Shown in pieces: positions 39,151 through 49,226 of a DNA stretch of 64,000 nt. Location: positions 1 through 64,000 of the forward strand of contig JAFGCH010000016.1 of NCBI GenBank assembly GCA_016932695.1, read 5' to 3'. The DNA is from Acidimicrobiia bacterium (GTDB lineage: Bacteria > Actinomycetota > Acidimicrobiia > Spongiisociales > UBA11373). The position numbers were made by a program, and so were the translations under genes. The stretch's first letter is position 1. Each line of letters starts with the position of its first letter. The notes beneath the pieces were generated by a model that had not been told where the DNA came from, searched no databases, and worked only from the letters and a program-made list of their open reading frames with translations.

Positions 39151-39749
39151 GGCAGCAGCCTCCAGGCCTCCACCCAGGCGAGGCCTTCCTCCAGGCCGAG
39201 GCTCCCCCTAAAGGAGGCCTCGAAGTACTGGCCTTCCTCCTGCCACTGCACCGCGCCCATGTCGCCGTCCTCGCCGGCGCAGGCGTCGGGGTCGTCGCGG
39301 AAGGTGAGGGTGGCGAAGTCCGAGGGGCAGTCGGCGGTGCCGACGAAGCTCCGGATCAGCACGATCGTGTCGTTGCCAGTCTGGATGTTCAGGGTGATGC
39401 TGGTGCTGCCGGCGAACGTCGCCCCGCTGCCCCAGCCGAAACTCATGGAGTCGGCCAGGGCGGTGGTCTCCTCACCGGTGGGCGAAGGGGAGTCGGGGAT
39501 CATCAGCACCGCCCCCAGTTCCTCCAACCCGGCCACCAGTTCCGCCTCGGTGGCGGCGTCGGGGGATTCCGCCGGGGTCCATTCCACCCAGCTGATGGGC
39601 CCGGGGAGGGGGACGGTGCCGGTGACGCCGGGGGCGCTTGGGTCCAGCGTGCCGGTGCTGTCGGCGGAGGTATCCCTGCTGTCGTCGCCGCAGGCCGCCA
39701 GAGCCATGACGGCCACGACGAGTGCGGTCAGGGCCGTGCGGTACTTCAT
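39147..39749 (-). CDS. Putative lipoprotein, hypothetical
   Basis: MKYRTALTALVVAVMALAACGDDS lipobox. Confidence 0.65.
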   Translation of the reverse strand: MKYRTALTALVVAVMALAACGDDSRDTSADSTGTLDPSAPGVTGTVPLPGPISWVEWTPAESPDAATEAELVAGLEELGAVLMIPDSPSPTGEETTALADSMSFGWGSGATFAGSTSITLNIQTGNDTIVLIRSFVGTADCPSDFATLTFRDDPDACAGEDGDMGAVQWQEEGQYFEASFRGSLGLEEGLAWVEAWRLLP

Positions 39750-39790
39750 GACCGCGACGATACGCCGCGGCGAGGCGATCTGCAGGAAGG

Positions 39791-39863
39791 TGCCCCCGGC
39801 AGGATTCGAACCTGCGACACACGGTTTAGGAAACCGCTGCTCTATCCCCTGAGCTACGAGGGC
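39791..39863 (-). tRNA. tRNA-Arg(CCT)
   Basis: Reverse complement GCCCTCGTAGCTCAGGGGATAGAGCAGCGGTTTCCTAAACCGTGTGTCGCAGGTTCGAATCCTGCCGGGGGCA; anticodon CCT. Confidence 0.94.
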
Positions 39864-39905
39864 GGGGTCTCGCCTGATCGAGTGTAGAAACCCGACCGGC
39901 TCCCT

Positions 39906-40292
39906 TCAGGCGTGGTCGACGCAGCGGGTGGCCCAAGGGCGGGCTTCCAGGCGTTCGGGGGCGATCTCAACGCCGCACGCGTCGCATCGGCCGTAGGTTC
40001 CCTCGGCAAGCTTCTCCTGAGCCCGCTTCACGTCGGTGAGCATCGCCTGCAGCTTCTCCTCGGCCGACACCGCGGTGATCCGGTCGACGGCTTGGCTGGT
40101 GCCCTCGCCCACGCGCTTGCCGAAGCCGATCGACCCCGGCTCCGGGGGTCGGCGCAGCACTTCGAGTTGCTCTTCCAGCGAGGCTCGCTTGGCGGCTAGT
40201 TCTGCGGCAGGATCGTGCGCCACCAACCCATCCTCGTCCTTAGCCCGGGACTCGTCCAGAGGTAGGCTCCCGGCGAGAGCAGTGGCGAGCAC
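39906..40292 (-). CDS. TraR/DksA family C4 zinc finger protein
   Basis: AQEKLAEGTYGRCDACGVEIAPERLEARPWATRCVDH. Confidence 0.88.
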   Translation of the reverse strand: MLATALAGSLPLDESRAKDEDGLVAHDPAAELAAKRASLEEQLEVLRRPPEPGSIGFGKRVGEGTSQAVDRITAVSAEEKLQAMLTDVKRAQEKLAEGTYGRCDACGVEIAPERLEARPWATRCVDHA

Positions 40293-40302
40293 GGCCGACC
40301 GA

Positions 40303-41412
40303 ATGGAGATTGCGCCTCTCCTCCTGGAGGGCGGCCCCTACGAGCGTGGGCTGGTCCACGGCGAGAGCCTGCGCCGGCCCATTGCCGAACTCCTGGAGCG
40401 CTGGAAGGAAGCGCTCGCCGAGGACTTCGCCATGGATGCCGACGAGGCCATCGGTCGCTTCCTGGCAGGCACCGGCTTCCCGGATGCCATCGGCCGGCAC
40501 ACCCCCGGCCTGCTCGAAGAGGTGCGGGGCATCGCCGCCGGGGCGGGGCAGCCCTACGAGACCATGCTCGCCTTCCAGTACCTCGACGAGTTCTGGGCGG
40601 GGCGAGAGGTGATCACGGAAGGGCACTGCACCAGCATCGGCCTCGATCCGCGCCCGGGGGAGCCGGCCTGGCTGGCGCAGAACATGGACCTCGAGTCCTT
40701 CCGCGACGGCTATCAGGTGATCCTGCGGCTGAATCCTTCCGGAGCCGAGCCGGAGGCCCTCGTCCTGACCAACGCCGGGATGATCGGGCTCAACGGGGTG
40801 AACGCCGGCGGCTTAGGTATCTGCTGCAACACCCTCATCGACTGCAACAGCCGGCTCGACGGGCTGCCGGTCGCCTGCGTGGTGCGCGGCGTCCTCGCCC
40901 AGCCCGACCCGGGGGCAGCCGAAGCCTTCCTGCGGCGCATCCCCCACGCCTGCGGGCAGAACTACCTGGTCGGCGATCCGCAACGCATCGTCGATCTGGA
41001 GTGCTCGGCGAACCAGGTCACCCCGTACCGGTCGGATACGATCGGTGGGGCCGTCTGGCACGCCAACCTGCCCCTGGCGAACACGGACACCCGGCCGGGC
41101 TGCGCTGAGACGTCGACGCGCGCCGAGAAGAGCCCGCACCGCATCGACAGCGAGGCCCGCTTCGACTCCGTGGCCCGCCAACTGCAGCAGGCCGTTTCTG
41201 CCCCGCGCCTCGACATCCTGAAGCGGATCCTGGCCTCTCAGGATCCGCCGGAGAACCCGATCTGCAGCTTGAAGACCGGCCCCGGGTTCCACGCCCGGGT
41301 GAGCATGTTCTCCTTCGCGGTGACCATCATGGAGTTGTCCGCCCGCCCGGCGCTGCACGCCAGCTTCACCCCAGGCGACACCGGCTCCTACACCCGGCTC
41401 GGCTTCGAGTGA
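40303..41412 (+). CDS. C45 family autoproteolytic acyltransferase/hydrolase
   Basis: GHCTSIGLDPRPGEPAWLAQNMDLE (putative nucleophile Cys), NAGMIGLNGVNAGGLGICCNTL. Confidence 0.85.
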   Translation: MEIAPLLLEGGPYERGLVHGESLRRPIAELLERWKEALAEDFAMDADEAIGRFLAGTGFPDAIGRHTPGLLEEVRGIAAGAGQPYETMLAFQYLDEFWAGREVITEGHCTSIGLDPRPGEPAWLAQNMDLESFRDGYQVILRLNPSGAEPEALVLTNAGMIGLNGVNAGGLGICCNTLIDCNSRLDGLPVACVVRGVLAQPDPGAAEAFLRRIPHACGQNYLVGDPQRIVDLECSANQVTPYRSDTIGGAVWHANLPLANTDTRPGCAETSTRAEKSPHRIDSEARFDSVARQLQQAVSAPRLDILKRILASQDPPENPICSLKTGPGFHARVSMFSFAVTIMELSARPALHASFTPGDTGSYTRLGFE

Positions 41413-41446
41413 CGGCCCGCGACGGGGAGGCCACAGCCCGAGCCGG

Positions 41447-41587
41447 CTACTCCTCGTAGCCCGACTGGGCCAGTTGCCGGGCGGCGCTCAGCCGGCCGGT
41501 GGTGGTGTAGGAGATCATGGCTTCGAAAGAGCTGCCGGTGCCCACCGGGGGGTACATGAGGTCGGAGGCGTCGAAGCGCACCACGTC
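41447..41587 (-). pseudogene. C-terminal fragment resembling sugar ABC transporter substrate-binding protein
   Basis: ADVVRFDASDLMYPPVGTGSSFEAMISYTTTGRLSAARQLAQSGYEE resembles F-DASDLMP--VG-G-F--GM--Y C-termini. Confidence 0.5.
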
Positions 41588-41668
41588 TGCTGCCGCCACG
41601 AGGGCGTTCCAAACGCGGGCGCCGTCGAGATGCAGCAGCAGGCCGTTGCGATTGCTGGAGGCCCGCAG
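41588..41668 (-). pseudogene. Internal fragment resembling low-specificity threonine aldolase
   Basis: LRASSNRNGLLLHLDGARVWNALVAA resembles the HLDGARLWNA PLP-site segment; rest of gene absent. Confidence 0.6.
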
Positions 41669-41917
41669 CGACCCGGCGACCTGCAACAGCGCACCGGGCT
41701 GTCCAGCGGCGGGGTCACCAAGGTGGTGGACCGCCTGGAGAAGAAGGGGCTGGTGAGCCGGGACTACGGCGGTGTCGTGGGGGACCGTCGAGGAGTGCTC
41801 GTATCCCTGACTGATCTGGGGCGGCAACGCATCCGGGCGATGACGGAGGCCTTGGGTGCCCACCTGCCGCAATCGGCGGGCTTGGTGCGAGAACTGGATC
41901 GACTGCTGCAGGGCTGA
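41669..41917 (+). pseudogene. C-terminal fragment of MarR family regulator
   Basis: RPGDLQQRTGLSSGGVTKVVDRLEKKGLVSRDYGGVVGDRRGVLVSLTDLGRQR; N-terminal half missing, no start. Confidence 0.7.
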
Positions 41918-42066
41918 GCGGTCGCGGCAACACGGCGTGCCGCTCGGGTCGCCGGCCATCCGGGCCGCCATCCGGGACAATCCGGAGGGCCCTCTCATCC
42001 CGGGGGCCCGTACCCTGCCGGGGCACGGTTCTCGAGGCGGGTGCCCTATCAGCGGGAGGTCGGCCA

Positions 42067-42861
42067 ATGGCGGATGAATCCCATTCCGGCGAACGGCCCC
42101 TGTGGCCGTACATCGTGGGAGCTCTGGTCTTGGGGCTATTGGTGGTGGGCTTCTTCTTCATCAGGGACTTGATCGCCTTCGGCCGGCCCGCTCCCGAGTT
42201 CCCCTCTCTGGCCGACCAGCCCGACCCTGCGCTACACGGCACCGTGGCGTACTTCGCCATGGTGGGCGACCCGAAGACCCAGATCGACAGCGGCTGTGTG
42301 CGGGTGATCGCCGCCTCGGGCGCCGAGTCGAAGGATGTGCTCTGCCTGTCCGACGCGGGGTCCGATACCGGTCCCCAGCTCGCCTTCTTGCCCGACGGGC
42401 GGCTCGAGGTGACGATGTTCTCCTGGCCCGTCGATCAACCGCTGGTGGTCGCGTGGCAGAAGATCGTCGACGTGCGCACCGGGGCAGTCGAGGAGGTCCC
42501 CGCGGGGCAGCCCCCGGCGGCGCCCTCTGCCCAGGGCGCCACGGTGACCCCGGCGGGTGAGCAGATCATCGCCCGCACCGGGGGCAATGAGGCGGAACTG
42601 GCGCTGGTCTCTGCGGATGGGGCTGCCCGCACCCTGTGGTCGGCTGAGGTGAGCCCCGAGTACTCCATCCGGGCGATCTGGGCCCCCAACTGGGAGTGGG
42701 TGCTGGCCTACGACGGCCGGCTCCTCGTGGCCACCGTTGACGACCCGGCGGTGATCCGGGTGCTGGTGGCCGAACCCGCCGGGCTGGGCGGCTGGGGTAG
42801 TACCGAGCCCCGTATGGCGACCTACGCCGTCACCGAGGTGGATCTGGTAGGAACGGGCTGA
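42067..42861 (+). CDS. Membrane-anchored hypothetical protein (possible beta-propeller ectodomain)
   Basis: One N-terminal TM then repeated beta-rich segments. Confidence 0.6.
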   Translation: MADESHSGERPLWPYIVGALVLGLLVVGFFFIRDLIAFGRPAPEFPSLADQPDPALHGTVAYFAMVGDPKTQIDSGCVRVIAASGAESKDVLCLSDAGSDTGPQLAFLPDGRLEVTMFSWPVDQPLVVAWQKIVDVRTGAVEEVPAGQPPAAPSAQGATVTPAGEQIIARTGGNEAELALVSADGAARTLWSAEVSPEYSIRAIWAPNWEWVLAYDGRLLVATVDDPAVIRVLVAEPAGLGGWGSTEPRMATYAVTEVDLVGTG

Positions 42862-42870
42862 TACGTCTCA

Positions 42871-43776
42871 CTAGGAATGGCCCGGCTCGAGTTGGGACGC
42901 GAGCCAGCGCCGCAGGGAGGGGCTCATCGGGAGCCCCTCCCGCTGCTGCGGGTCGAACAGGACCTCCTCGAAGCGCGCGGTGGCCAGGTCATCGATGAGG
43001 CCGGGACGCAGCGATGCGGGCACCTCGCCGTGGAGGTGGAGGGGGTAGTTGTAGCCGGGGCCTAGGTCGGCCATCTCCGCGGGATCGAGGGTGGCGAGGG
43101 CGACCGCGGTGAGCACCGCCTGATGGAGAAACAGCAAGTGGCGCTCACTGTGTTCGCACCAGGCGCCCAGCTCCTGATCCTGCCGGGCGGCCCGCAGCCC
43201 CCGATCCCAGGCGGCCAGGAGGCCGCGCTCGGGGCGCACCACCAGCAGACCGGCGTTCAGGTAGGGGCAGATGCGCTCGCCGACACTGGTGGTCATGGGG
43301 AACTGCCGGTCCTCGGGAACTCCGCACACCTGCCAGATGCGGCTCCAGAAACCGTCCGGCGGCCGGCCCCATTCGGTGCCGATGAGCCGATGGTGCACCG
43401 GGCGGTACCCCAGGGCCGCGCTCGCGGCGAGCAGGAAAGCCGAGGGCTCGCGCAGCACCAGGGTGTCGCGGTCCAACCAGGCGAGGAGCGCGGTGTCGGC
43501 CGACGCGCTCTCGACCGCCGCTGCCGCCGCCACCTTGCGCCCGAACGGCACCTCGCCCGCCGGGCTCTCGATGGTCAGGGGCAGGAGATCGACCCGCAGC
43601 CGGGCCAGGTCGGGACCGACGTCTCCTTCTACCCGGTCGAGACCTTCGGGGACGAACACCCGGATGGGGGCCTCGGCCAGCGCGCCGCCGAAGACGCGGA
43701 TGCCGGTGGCCAGCAAGGCCGCCTGGCGGGCGGGTAGCCCGGGAACGGCGAGGGTGGCAAAGGCGAGACGGGTCAC
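42871..43776 (-). CDS. Hypothetical protein, possibly nucleotide-diphospho-sugar transferase-like
   Basis: LLAWLDRDTLVLREPSAF...PYLNAGLLVVRPERGL resembles GT8-like folds; GTG start at 43776. Confidence 0.5.
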   Translation of the reverse strand: MTRLAFATLAVPGLPARQAALLATGIRVFGGALAEAPIRVFVPEGLDRVEGDVGPDLARLRVDLLPLTIESPAGEVPFGRKVAAAAAVESASADTALLAWLDRDTLVLREPSAFLLAASAALGYRPVHHRLIGTEWGRPPDGFWSRIWQVCGVPEDRQFPMTTSVGERICPYLNAGLLVVRPERGLLAAWDRGLRAARQDQELGAWCEHSERHLLFLHQAVLTAVALATLDPAEMADLGPGYNYPLHLHGEVPASLRPGLIDDLATARFEEVLFDPQQREGLPMSPSLRRWLASQLEPGHS

Positions 43777-43920
43777 GGGGGCAGTATGACCGGGAGCCGG
43801 CGTCGTCGCCGTAACGCCGGGTCGCGGGGCGCAACCGTCCGCTGGGTGATGCTTCGGGTGCAGGGGCGATACAGTGCCTGCCGGCGGCGCCACGCCGCCG
43901 CATCATCAAAAGGTGCACCC

Positions 43921-44775
43921 ATGACCTTCCGACGCGATGCCCGCCTCGACACCAGCCAGGTGCATGATCGCCGCGGGATGAGTACCCGCACCGGAGTGGC
44001 CGCCGGGGGCGGCCTTCTGGCCGTCATCGCCGTCCTCGTCACCCTGTTCATGGGGGGCGACCCGTCGCAGTTGATGGCGGGGCTCAACGGCGAGACGGTG
44101 GGGGAGCAGGCTACGAACGACCTGTCGGAAGAGTGCCGGACCGGGGCCGACGCCAACGCCCGCGACGACTGCCGTATCGTCGGCTACGTGAACAGCGTGC
44201 AGGCCTACTGGGGCGGCGTGGTGCAGGGCTACCGAATGGCGCCGACCACCTTCTACACCGAAGGGGTGAGCACCGGCTGCGGCTACGCCACCAGTGCGGT
44301 GGGCCCGTTCTACTGCCCCAACGACCAGAGCATCTACATCGACCTGGGGTTCTTCGATGAACTGCAGAACCGTTTCGGCGCCCAGGGTGGTCCTTTCGCA
44401 GAGGCCTACGTGATAGCCCACGAGTACGGGCACCACGTGCAGAACCTCGTCGGCATCCTGCAGAGCGCCGGGCAGGGCGCGGGCGCCGAGGGAGAGGCGG
44501 TGCGCACCGAACTCCAGGCCGACTGCTTCGCCGGGGTGTGGGCCTACCACGCCGTGGCCACCGGCTACCTGGAGCCGATCACCCAGGAGCAGGTCAACCA
44601 GGCGCTCGACGCGGCCGCCGCGGTGGGCGACGACCGCATCCAGGAGCATCTGCAGGGGCGGGTAACCCCGGAGAACTGGACCCACGGGTCGTCGGTGCAG
44701 CGCCAGACCTGGTTCCGGGTCGGCTACGACACCGGCGACCCCAACGCTTGCGACACCTTCGACGCCGACATCTGA
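43921..44775 (+). CDS. Neutral zinc metallopeptidase (YpfJ family)
   Basis: AYVIAHEYGHHVQN, LQADCFAGVWA, WFRVGYDTGDPNACDTF. Confidence 0.93.
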   Translation: MTFRRDARLDTSQVHDRRGMSTRTGVAAGGGLLAVIAVLVTLFMGGDPSQLMAGLNGETVGEQATNDLSEECRTGADANARDDCRIVGYVNSVQAYWGGVVQGYRMAPTTFYTEGVSTGCGYATSAVGPFYCPNDQSIYIDLGFFDELQNRFGAQGGPFAEAYVIAHEYGHHVQNLVGILQSAGQGAGAEGEAVRTELQADCFAGVWAYHAVATGYLEPITQEQVNQALDAAAAVGDDRIQEHLQGRVTPENWTHGSSVQRQTWFRVGYDTGDPNACDTFDADI

Positions 44776-44862
44776 GCCGGCGGGCGATCACTCCGGCGGC
44801 GGCGCTCCCACTCCACGGCGGAGCAGTTTGACGGCCGAGGAAGTCCGTCCGGGGAGGATGCG

Positions 44863-45685
44863 ATGAGATCGCGGCTGATGCCGGCCTGCCTGCTCGTGTT
44901 GGTGTGCGCCGGTTGTGGAGGAGGCGAAGCAGCCACTACGACGACCGCTCCCGGCCCCGGCAGTACTACGACCGGCGTGCCGCTCACCACGACCACCACC
45001 GCGGCATCCACGACGTCGGTCGAGACGACCACCACCGCCACCGCACCGCCCACCACCGAGACCACGCTGCCGGGTCGATACCCATCCGGTCTGGGGGGTG
45101 TCCTGGCAGGCCTTCGTCCCTGCCGACGGCGCCACCGCGGTCTATGAGGCGGTCACCTTCGACGGGCGCACGGTGCAACTGCCCGCCCGCTTCGACTACG
45201 CGGCGGAGTGGCAGGGGAGCACCTGGATGCGCCTCCAGTTCGGCACGGTGGAGGTGGGACAGGACGGCGCCGCCATGTACTTCGACATCCCCGAGCCCTG
45301 GATGATGCGCTGGGCGGGGGCGGAGAGCACCCAGGCCGTCACCGACTTTGTGCAGGTGGAGTACCCCGCCGAGCCGGTGGTCTTCGACTTCCTGAAGCTG
45401 CCGGGCGAAACCATCTACCTGGAGACGGACATCGTCGGTGACTACGGGGATTTCACCGCGACCATGGGCCTCACCCTCGCGATGTCGCTGGCGGCGCTGG
45501 TGGAATCGATCGAGGTCCCGGCGGGGGCCTTTGACGCCCTGCATCTGGAGATGGTGGCCGGCGGCGAACTGATCGGCGGCCTCATCGACACGGAGTGGTG
45601 GCTGGCCCCCGACGGCTTCTTCGTCAAGTGGGAGGAACCGCCGGGGTTCCGCAGCCTGCAGCTGGTTGAGGGCTGGAGCGGCTAG
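44863..45685 (+). pseudogene. Putative lipoprotein gene interrupted by apparent 1-nt frameshift in GGG at 45072-45074
   Basis: Frame 1 gives lipobox + Thr linker to 45147; mature domain RVDTHPVWGVSWQAFVPAD...EGWSG continues in the +1 frame to 45685. Confidence 0.75.
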
Positions 45686-45700
45686 GGCGGAGCGCCGACC

Positions 45701-46099
45701 TCAGTCCGGCACCACCCGCACCCGGCAGCGGATTCCCGGAGCCGCGGCGAGTCTCCGGTCGGCGGTGACCAGTTCGGCATCCAGCGCTTCGGCCAGCGCC
45801 ACGTAGACGGCGTCGTAGGGGGTGAGGTTGGCCCGCAGCTCGTAGGCCCGCCCGAGGAACGGCCGGGCCGGGTATCGGGGAAAGGGGAGAGCTGCCAGGG
45901 CGTCGATGGCCACCAGGAAGTCCATCTCGTCGAGAACCCTCGCCGCCCATCGCTTCCGCAGGACGGCGACCGTCTCCACGTCCGCGAAGTCGGGCCACGC
46001 CGCCTCGCCATGTCGGCGCAGCAGGTCGCGGGCGAACCGACCTGCCTCTCCGCTGTCTACCGCCGCCGCAGCGAGGATCGAAGCGTCGGGGACGATCAC
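45701..46099 (-). CDS. VapC-like PIN domain toxin
   Basis: MIVPDASILAAAAVD...TPYDAVYVALAEALDAELVTADRRL. Confidence 0.88.
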   Translation of the reverse strand: MIVPDASILAAAAVDSGEAGRFARDLLRRHGEAAWPDFADVETVAVLRKRWAARVLDEMDFLVAIDALAALPFPRYPARPFLGRAYELRANLTPYDAVYVALAEALDAELVTADRRLAAAPGIRCRVRVVPD

Positions 46100-46326
46100 C
46101 GTTCCTCGCGTACCTGACGGAGAGCCTCGACGGCTTCGGCGAGGCTGAGATGGCCTCCCTGGAGCCGGTCAACGCGATCGAGCACATCGTCGAGTGTGCG
46201 GGTGGCCGTCTCACGAGTCAAGAGGGCCGTCAGGTACTGCTGCAGCGACCGGCCCTGGCGGTGAGCGCGCCGCATCAGTTCGCGGTGGACGTCTTCGGGC
46301 AGATCCCGAATCAACACGTTCGGCAT
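46096..46326 (-). CDS. VapB/FitA-like antitoxin
   Basis: MPNVLIRDLPEDVHRELMRRAHRQGRSLQQYLTALLTRET; 4-nt overlap with toxin. Confidence 0.87.
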   Translation of the reverse strand: MPNVLIRDLPEDVHRELMRRAHRQGRSLQQYLTALLTRETATRTLDDVLDRVDRLQGGHLSLAEAVEALRQVREER

Positions 46327-46343
46327 GCTTGCATTATGCAAGC
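46327..46343. promoter_or_regulatory. Perfect 17-bp palindrome, probable VapBC operator
   Basis: gcttgcat-t-atgcaagc immediately 5' of antitoxin ATG. Confidence 0.75.
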
Positions 46344-46399
46344 GGAGCGCCGCTGGGTCAAGACCACCCCCTTCCCCGGCTCCCTCTACTCTCCCCGTC

Positions 46400-49135
46400 G
46401 TGACCCTGCTGCCCGGTCCCGCCCCCGAGCAGATGGCTGCCGACACTGTCGCCATGCGGACCGATCTGGCGCTGGTGCAGCGCCTGCTGCGGGAGACGCT
46501 GGCGCGCCAGGTGGGCCCCCACCTGCCGGCTCTGGTAGACGAGGTGCGGCGGCTGGCGGCGATCGCCGCCGCGGAGTCCCTCGGCCGCGGCGGGCCGGAG
46601 ACCCTGGAGGCCCTCCTCGGCGGGCTCGATCTCGATACCACCATCGCCCTGGTGCGGGCTTTCACCCTCGACTTCCATCTGGCCAACGTGGTGGAGCAGG
46701 CCCATCGCGCCGACCTGCTGGCGGCCGGTCCCGGGTGGCTGGAGGCCGCGGTGGACCGCATCCGGGCGGCCGGCATCCCGGCCGCCGACATCGCCGACGT
46801 GGTGGCCCGCCTCGAGGTGCGCCCGGTGCTCACCGCCCACCCCACCGAGGCGACGCGCTGGTCCACCCTCACCAAGCTGGCGGCCGTCGCCTCCCTGCTG
46901 GAGCAACGCCGTCACGGTGGGCTCCCCCCGGCAGAGGCCGAGGACCTCGACCAGGAGTTGGCGGCCACCATCGCCGCCCTGTGGCAGACCGACGAGCTGC
47001 GCCGAGCCCAGCCCACCCCCCTCGACGAAGCCCGCCAGGCGACCTACTGGCTGGGGTCGCTGTTCGAAGCGGCGGGCCGCCTGACGGGTCACGTCGACCG
47101 CCAGTTATCCCGTTTGGGCGTCGTCCTCGCGCCGGAGGCGGCGCCCTTGCGCTTCGGCACCTGGGCCGGGGGCGACCGCGACGGCAACCCGGCGGTGACC
47201 CCGGAGGTGACCCGGGAGGTGCTGGCCCGCCAGCACCACCACGGCCTGGGGCTGCTGCGGGGCGCCGTCGAGGCATTGGGGGCCGAGTTGTCCTCCGCCA
47301 CCACCGTGGTGGGCATCTCTGCCGAGCTGGCCGCCTCGCTCGAGGCCGATGCCGCCGTCCTGCCCGAGGTTCAGGCTCGCTACGGCGCTCGCTACGGCGA
47401 CGAACCGTACCGGCTGAAGTGCCGGTTCATAGCGGCGCGCTTGGAGCACACCCGGGCGCGGCTGGTGGAGGGCGAGGCCACCGGCGCGGCCTACGAAGGG
47501 CCTCGCGGCCTGCTGGCCGACGTCGACCTCGTGCGCCGTTCCCTGCGGGCGCACGGCGGCGAGGCGATCGCTGCCGCGTCGCCCGCTCGCCTTCTCCGCC
47601 GGGTGGCTGCCTTCGGCTTCGGCCTGGCCACGCTCGATCTGCGGGACCACGCCGCCCGTCACCACGAGGAGGTGGCCCGGCTCCCGGGTTTCGCCGGCTA
47701 TGCCGCGCTGGACCGGGAGGGGCGGACGCGGCGGCTCCTTGCCGAGTTGGCGGTCCCCGGCTCGGGCGGGCTCCTGGACGAGACCTCCGGGGACGGCCCC
47801 CTCGCCCTGCTGGGCACCGTGGCCGGCGCTCTGGACTGCTTTGGGGAGGGGGCGGTGGAGTCGTACCTGGTCTCGGAGACCGGAGGCGCCGATGACGTGC
47901 TCGCCATCGTCGTCCTGGCCGCCCGGGCCGGGTTGATCGACCCCAAGGCGGGGAAGGCCCGGCTCGGGGTAGTGCCACTGTTCGAGACCTTGGAGGGTAT
48001 CCGGTCCGCCGGGGACATCCTCGACACGCTGCTCTCCGAACCCGTCTACCGGCGCCTGGTGGACGCCCGGGGCGGCCTGCAGGAGGTGATGCTGGGCTAC
48101 TCGGACTCCTCCAAGCACGCCGGCATCACCACCGGCCAATGGGAGCTGCACCGGGCGGCCCGGCGCCTCCACGACGTCGCCTCACGCCACGGGGTGCGGC
48201 TCCGCATCTTCTACGGCCGGGGCGGCACGGTGGGGCGGGGCGGCGGCCCCACGGGTGAGGCCATCCTGGCCCAGCCCTTCCGCACCGTGGACGCCGCCAT
48301 CAAGGTGACCGAGCAGGGCGAGGTCATCTCCGACAAGTACGCCCTGCCGGGCCTGGCCCGGCGCAACCTGGAGATAGCGGTGGCGGCGACCCTGGAGGCC
48401 TCGCTGCTGCACCGCACCCCGCGCCACGACCGGGAGACTCTGCAGCGCTGGACCGCGGCCATGGATGAGGTGTCCCGAGCGGCCTATCGCGCCTACCGGA
48501 GCCTGGTGGAGCATCCCGGCTTGATGCGCTACTTCTTCGCGGCGACGCCGGCGGCCGAGTTGGAGGCCCTCAAGCTGGGATCCCGGCCCGCGCGGCGCCC
48601 GGGCCGGGAGGCCGCCTGCTTCGAGGGGCTGCGGGCCATTCCTTGGGTCTTCGGCTGGACGCAGAGCCGCCAGATCGTGCCCGGCTGGTACGGGGTGGGG
48701 AGCGGCCTGGCCGCCGCCCGCACCGCCGGCTGGGGCGAGACCCTAGACGAGATGCATTGCGGCTGGCGCTTTTTCCGCACCTTCATCAGCAACGTCGAGA
48801 TGACCTTGGCCAAGACCGATCTGGGGGTGGCCGCCCGCTACGTGGAGCACCTGGTGGAACCGGGACTGCACCCACTCTTCGAGACCATCACCGCCGAGCA
48901 CGACCGCACCCTGGCCGAGGTCCTGCACCTCACCGGCGGCCCCCGCCTGCTGGCCGGCAACCCCACCCTGCAGCGCACCCTCGAGGTGCGCCACGCTTAC
49001 CTGGCCCCCTTGCATTACGTACAGGTGGCGCTGCTGGCTCGTCGCCGGGCCGAGGGGGCCGGCGACCCCGCCCTGGAGAGGGCCCTGCTGCTGACCCTCA
49101 ACGGCATCGCCACCGGGCTGCGCAACACGGGCTAG
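46400..49135 (+). CDS. ppc: Phosphoenolpyruvate carboxylase
   Basis: [57 protein letters not shown]; candidate starts GTG 46400 or ATG 46433. Confidence 0.96.
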   Translation: MTLLPGPAPEQMAADTVAMRTDLALVQRLLRETLARQVGPHLPALVDEVRRLAAIAAAESLGRGGPETLEALLGGLDLDTTIALVRAFTLDFHLANVVEQAHRADLLAAGPGWLEAAVDRIRAAGIPAADIADVVARLEVRPVLTAHPTEATRWSTLTKLAAVASLLEQRRHGGLPPAEAEDLDQELAATIAALWQTDELRRAQPTPLDEARQATYWLGSLFEAAGRLTGHVDRQLSRLGVVLAPEAAPLRFGTWAGGDRDGNPAVTPEVTREVLARQHHHGLGLLRGAVEALGAELSSATTVVGISAELAASLEADAAVLPEVQARYGARYGDEPYRLKCRFIAARLEHTRARLVEGEATGAAYEGPRGLLADVDLVRRSLRAHGGEAIAAASPARLLRRVAAFGFGLATLDLRDHAARHHEEVARLPGFAGYAALDREGRTRRLLAELAVPGSGGLLDETSGDGPLALLGTVAGALDCFGEGAVESYLVSETGGADDVLAIVVLAARAGLIDPKAGKARLGVVPLFETLEGIRSAGDILDTLLSEPVYRRLVDARGGLQEVMLGYSDSSKHAGITTGQWELHRAARRLHDVASRHGVRLRIFYGRGGTVGRGGGPTGEAILAQPFRTVDAAIKVTEQGEVISDKYALPGLARRNLEIAVAATLEASLLHRTPRHDRETLQRWTAAMDEVSRAAYRAYRSLVEHPGLMRYFFAATPAAELEALKLGSRPARRPGREAACFEGLRAIPWVFGWTQSRQIVPGWYGVGSGLAAARTAGWGETLDEMHCGWRFFRTFISNVEMTLAKTDLGVAARYVEHLVEPGLHPLFETITAEHDRTLAEVLHLTGGPRLLAGNPTLQRTLEVRHAYLAPLHYVQVALLARRRAEGAGDPALERALLLTLNGIATGLRNTG

Positions 49136-49226
49136 CGGGTCGAGCCCGGACGCCCCTACCTCACCGGACGGGGGACAGTGCCGACCGGGTAGTGTGCCCT
49201 CGAAAGCGTCTCGTCGAGGGAGGGCC

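Noticed and set aside
41447-42067. 206-aa minus-strand ORF as one protein
   Set aside because: Only its last ~73 residues carry recognisable motifs, and those from two different families; the rest is antisense to the MarR fragment and intergenic DNA.
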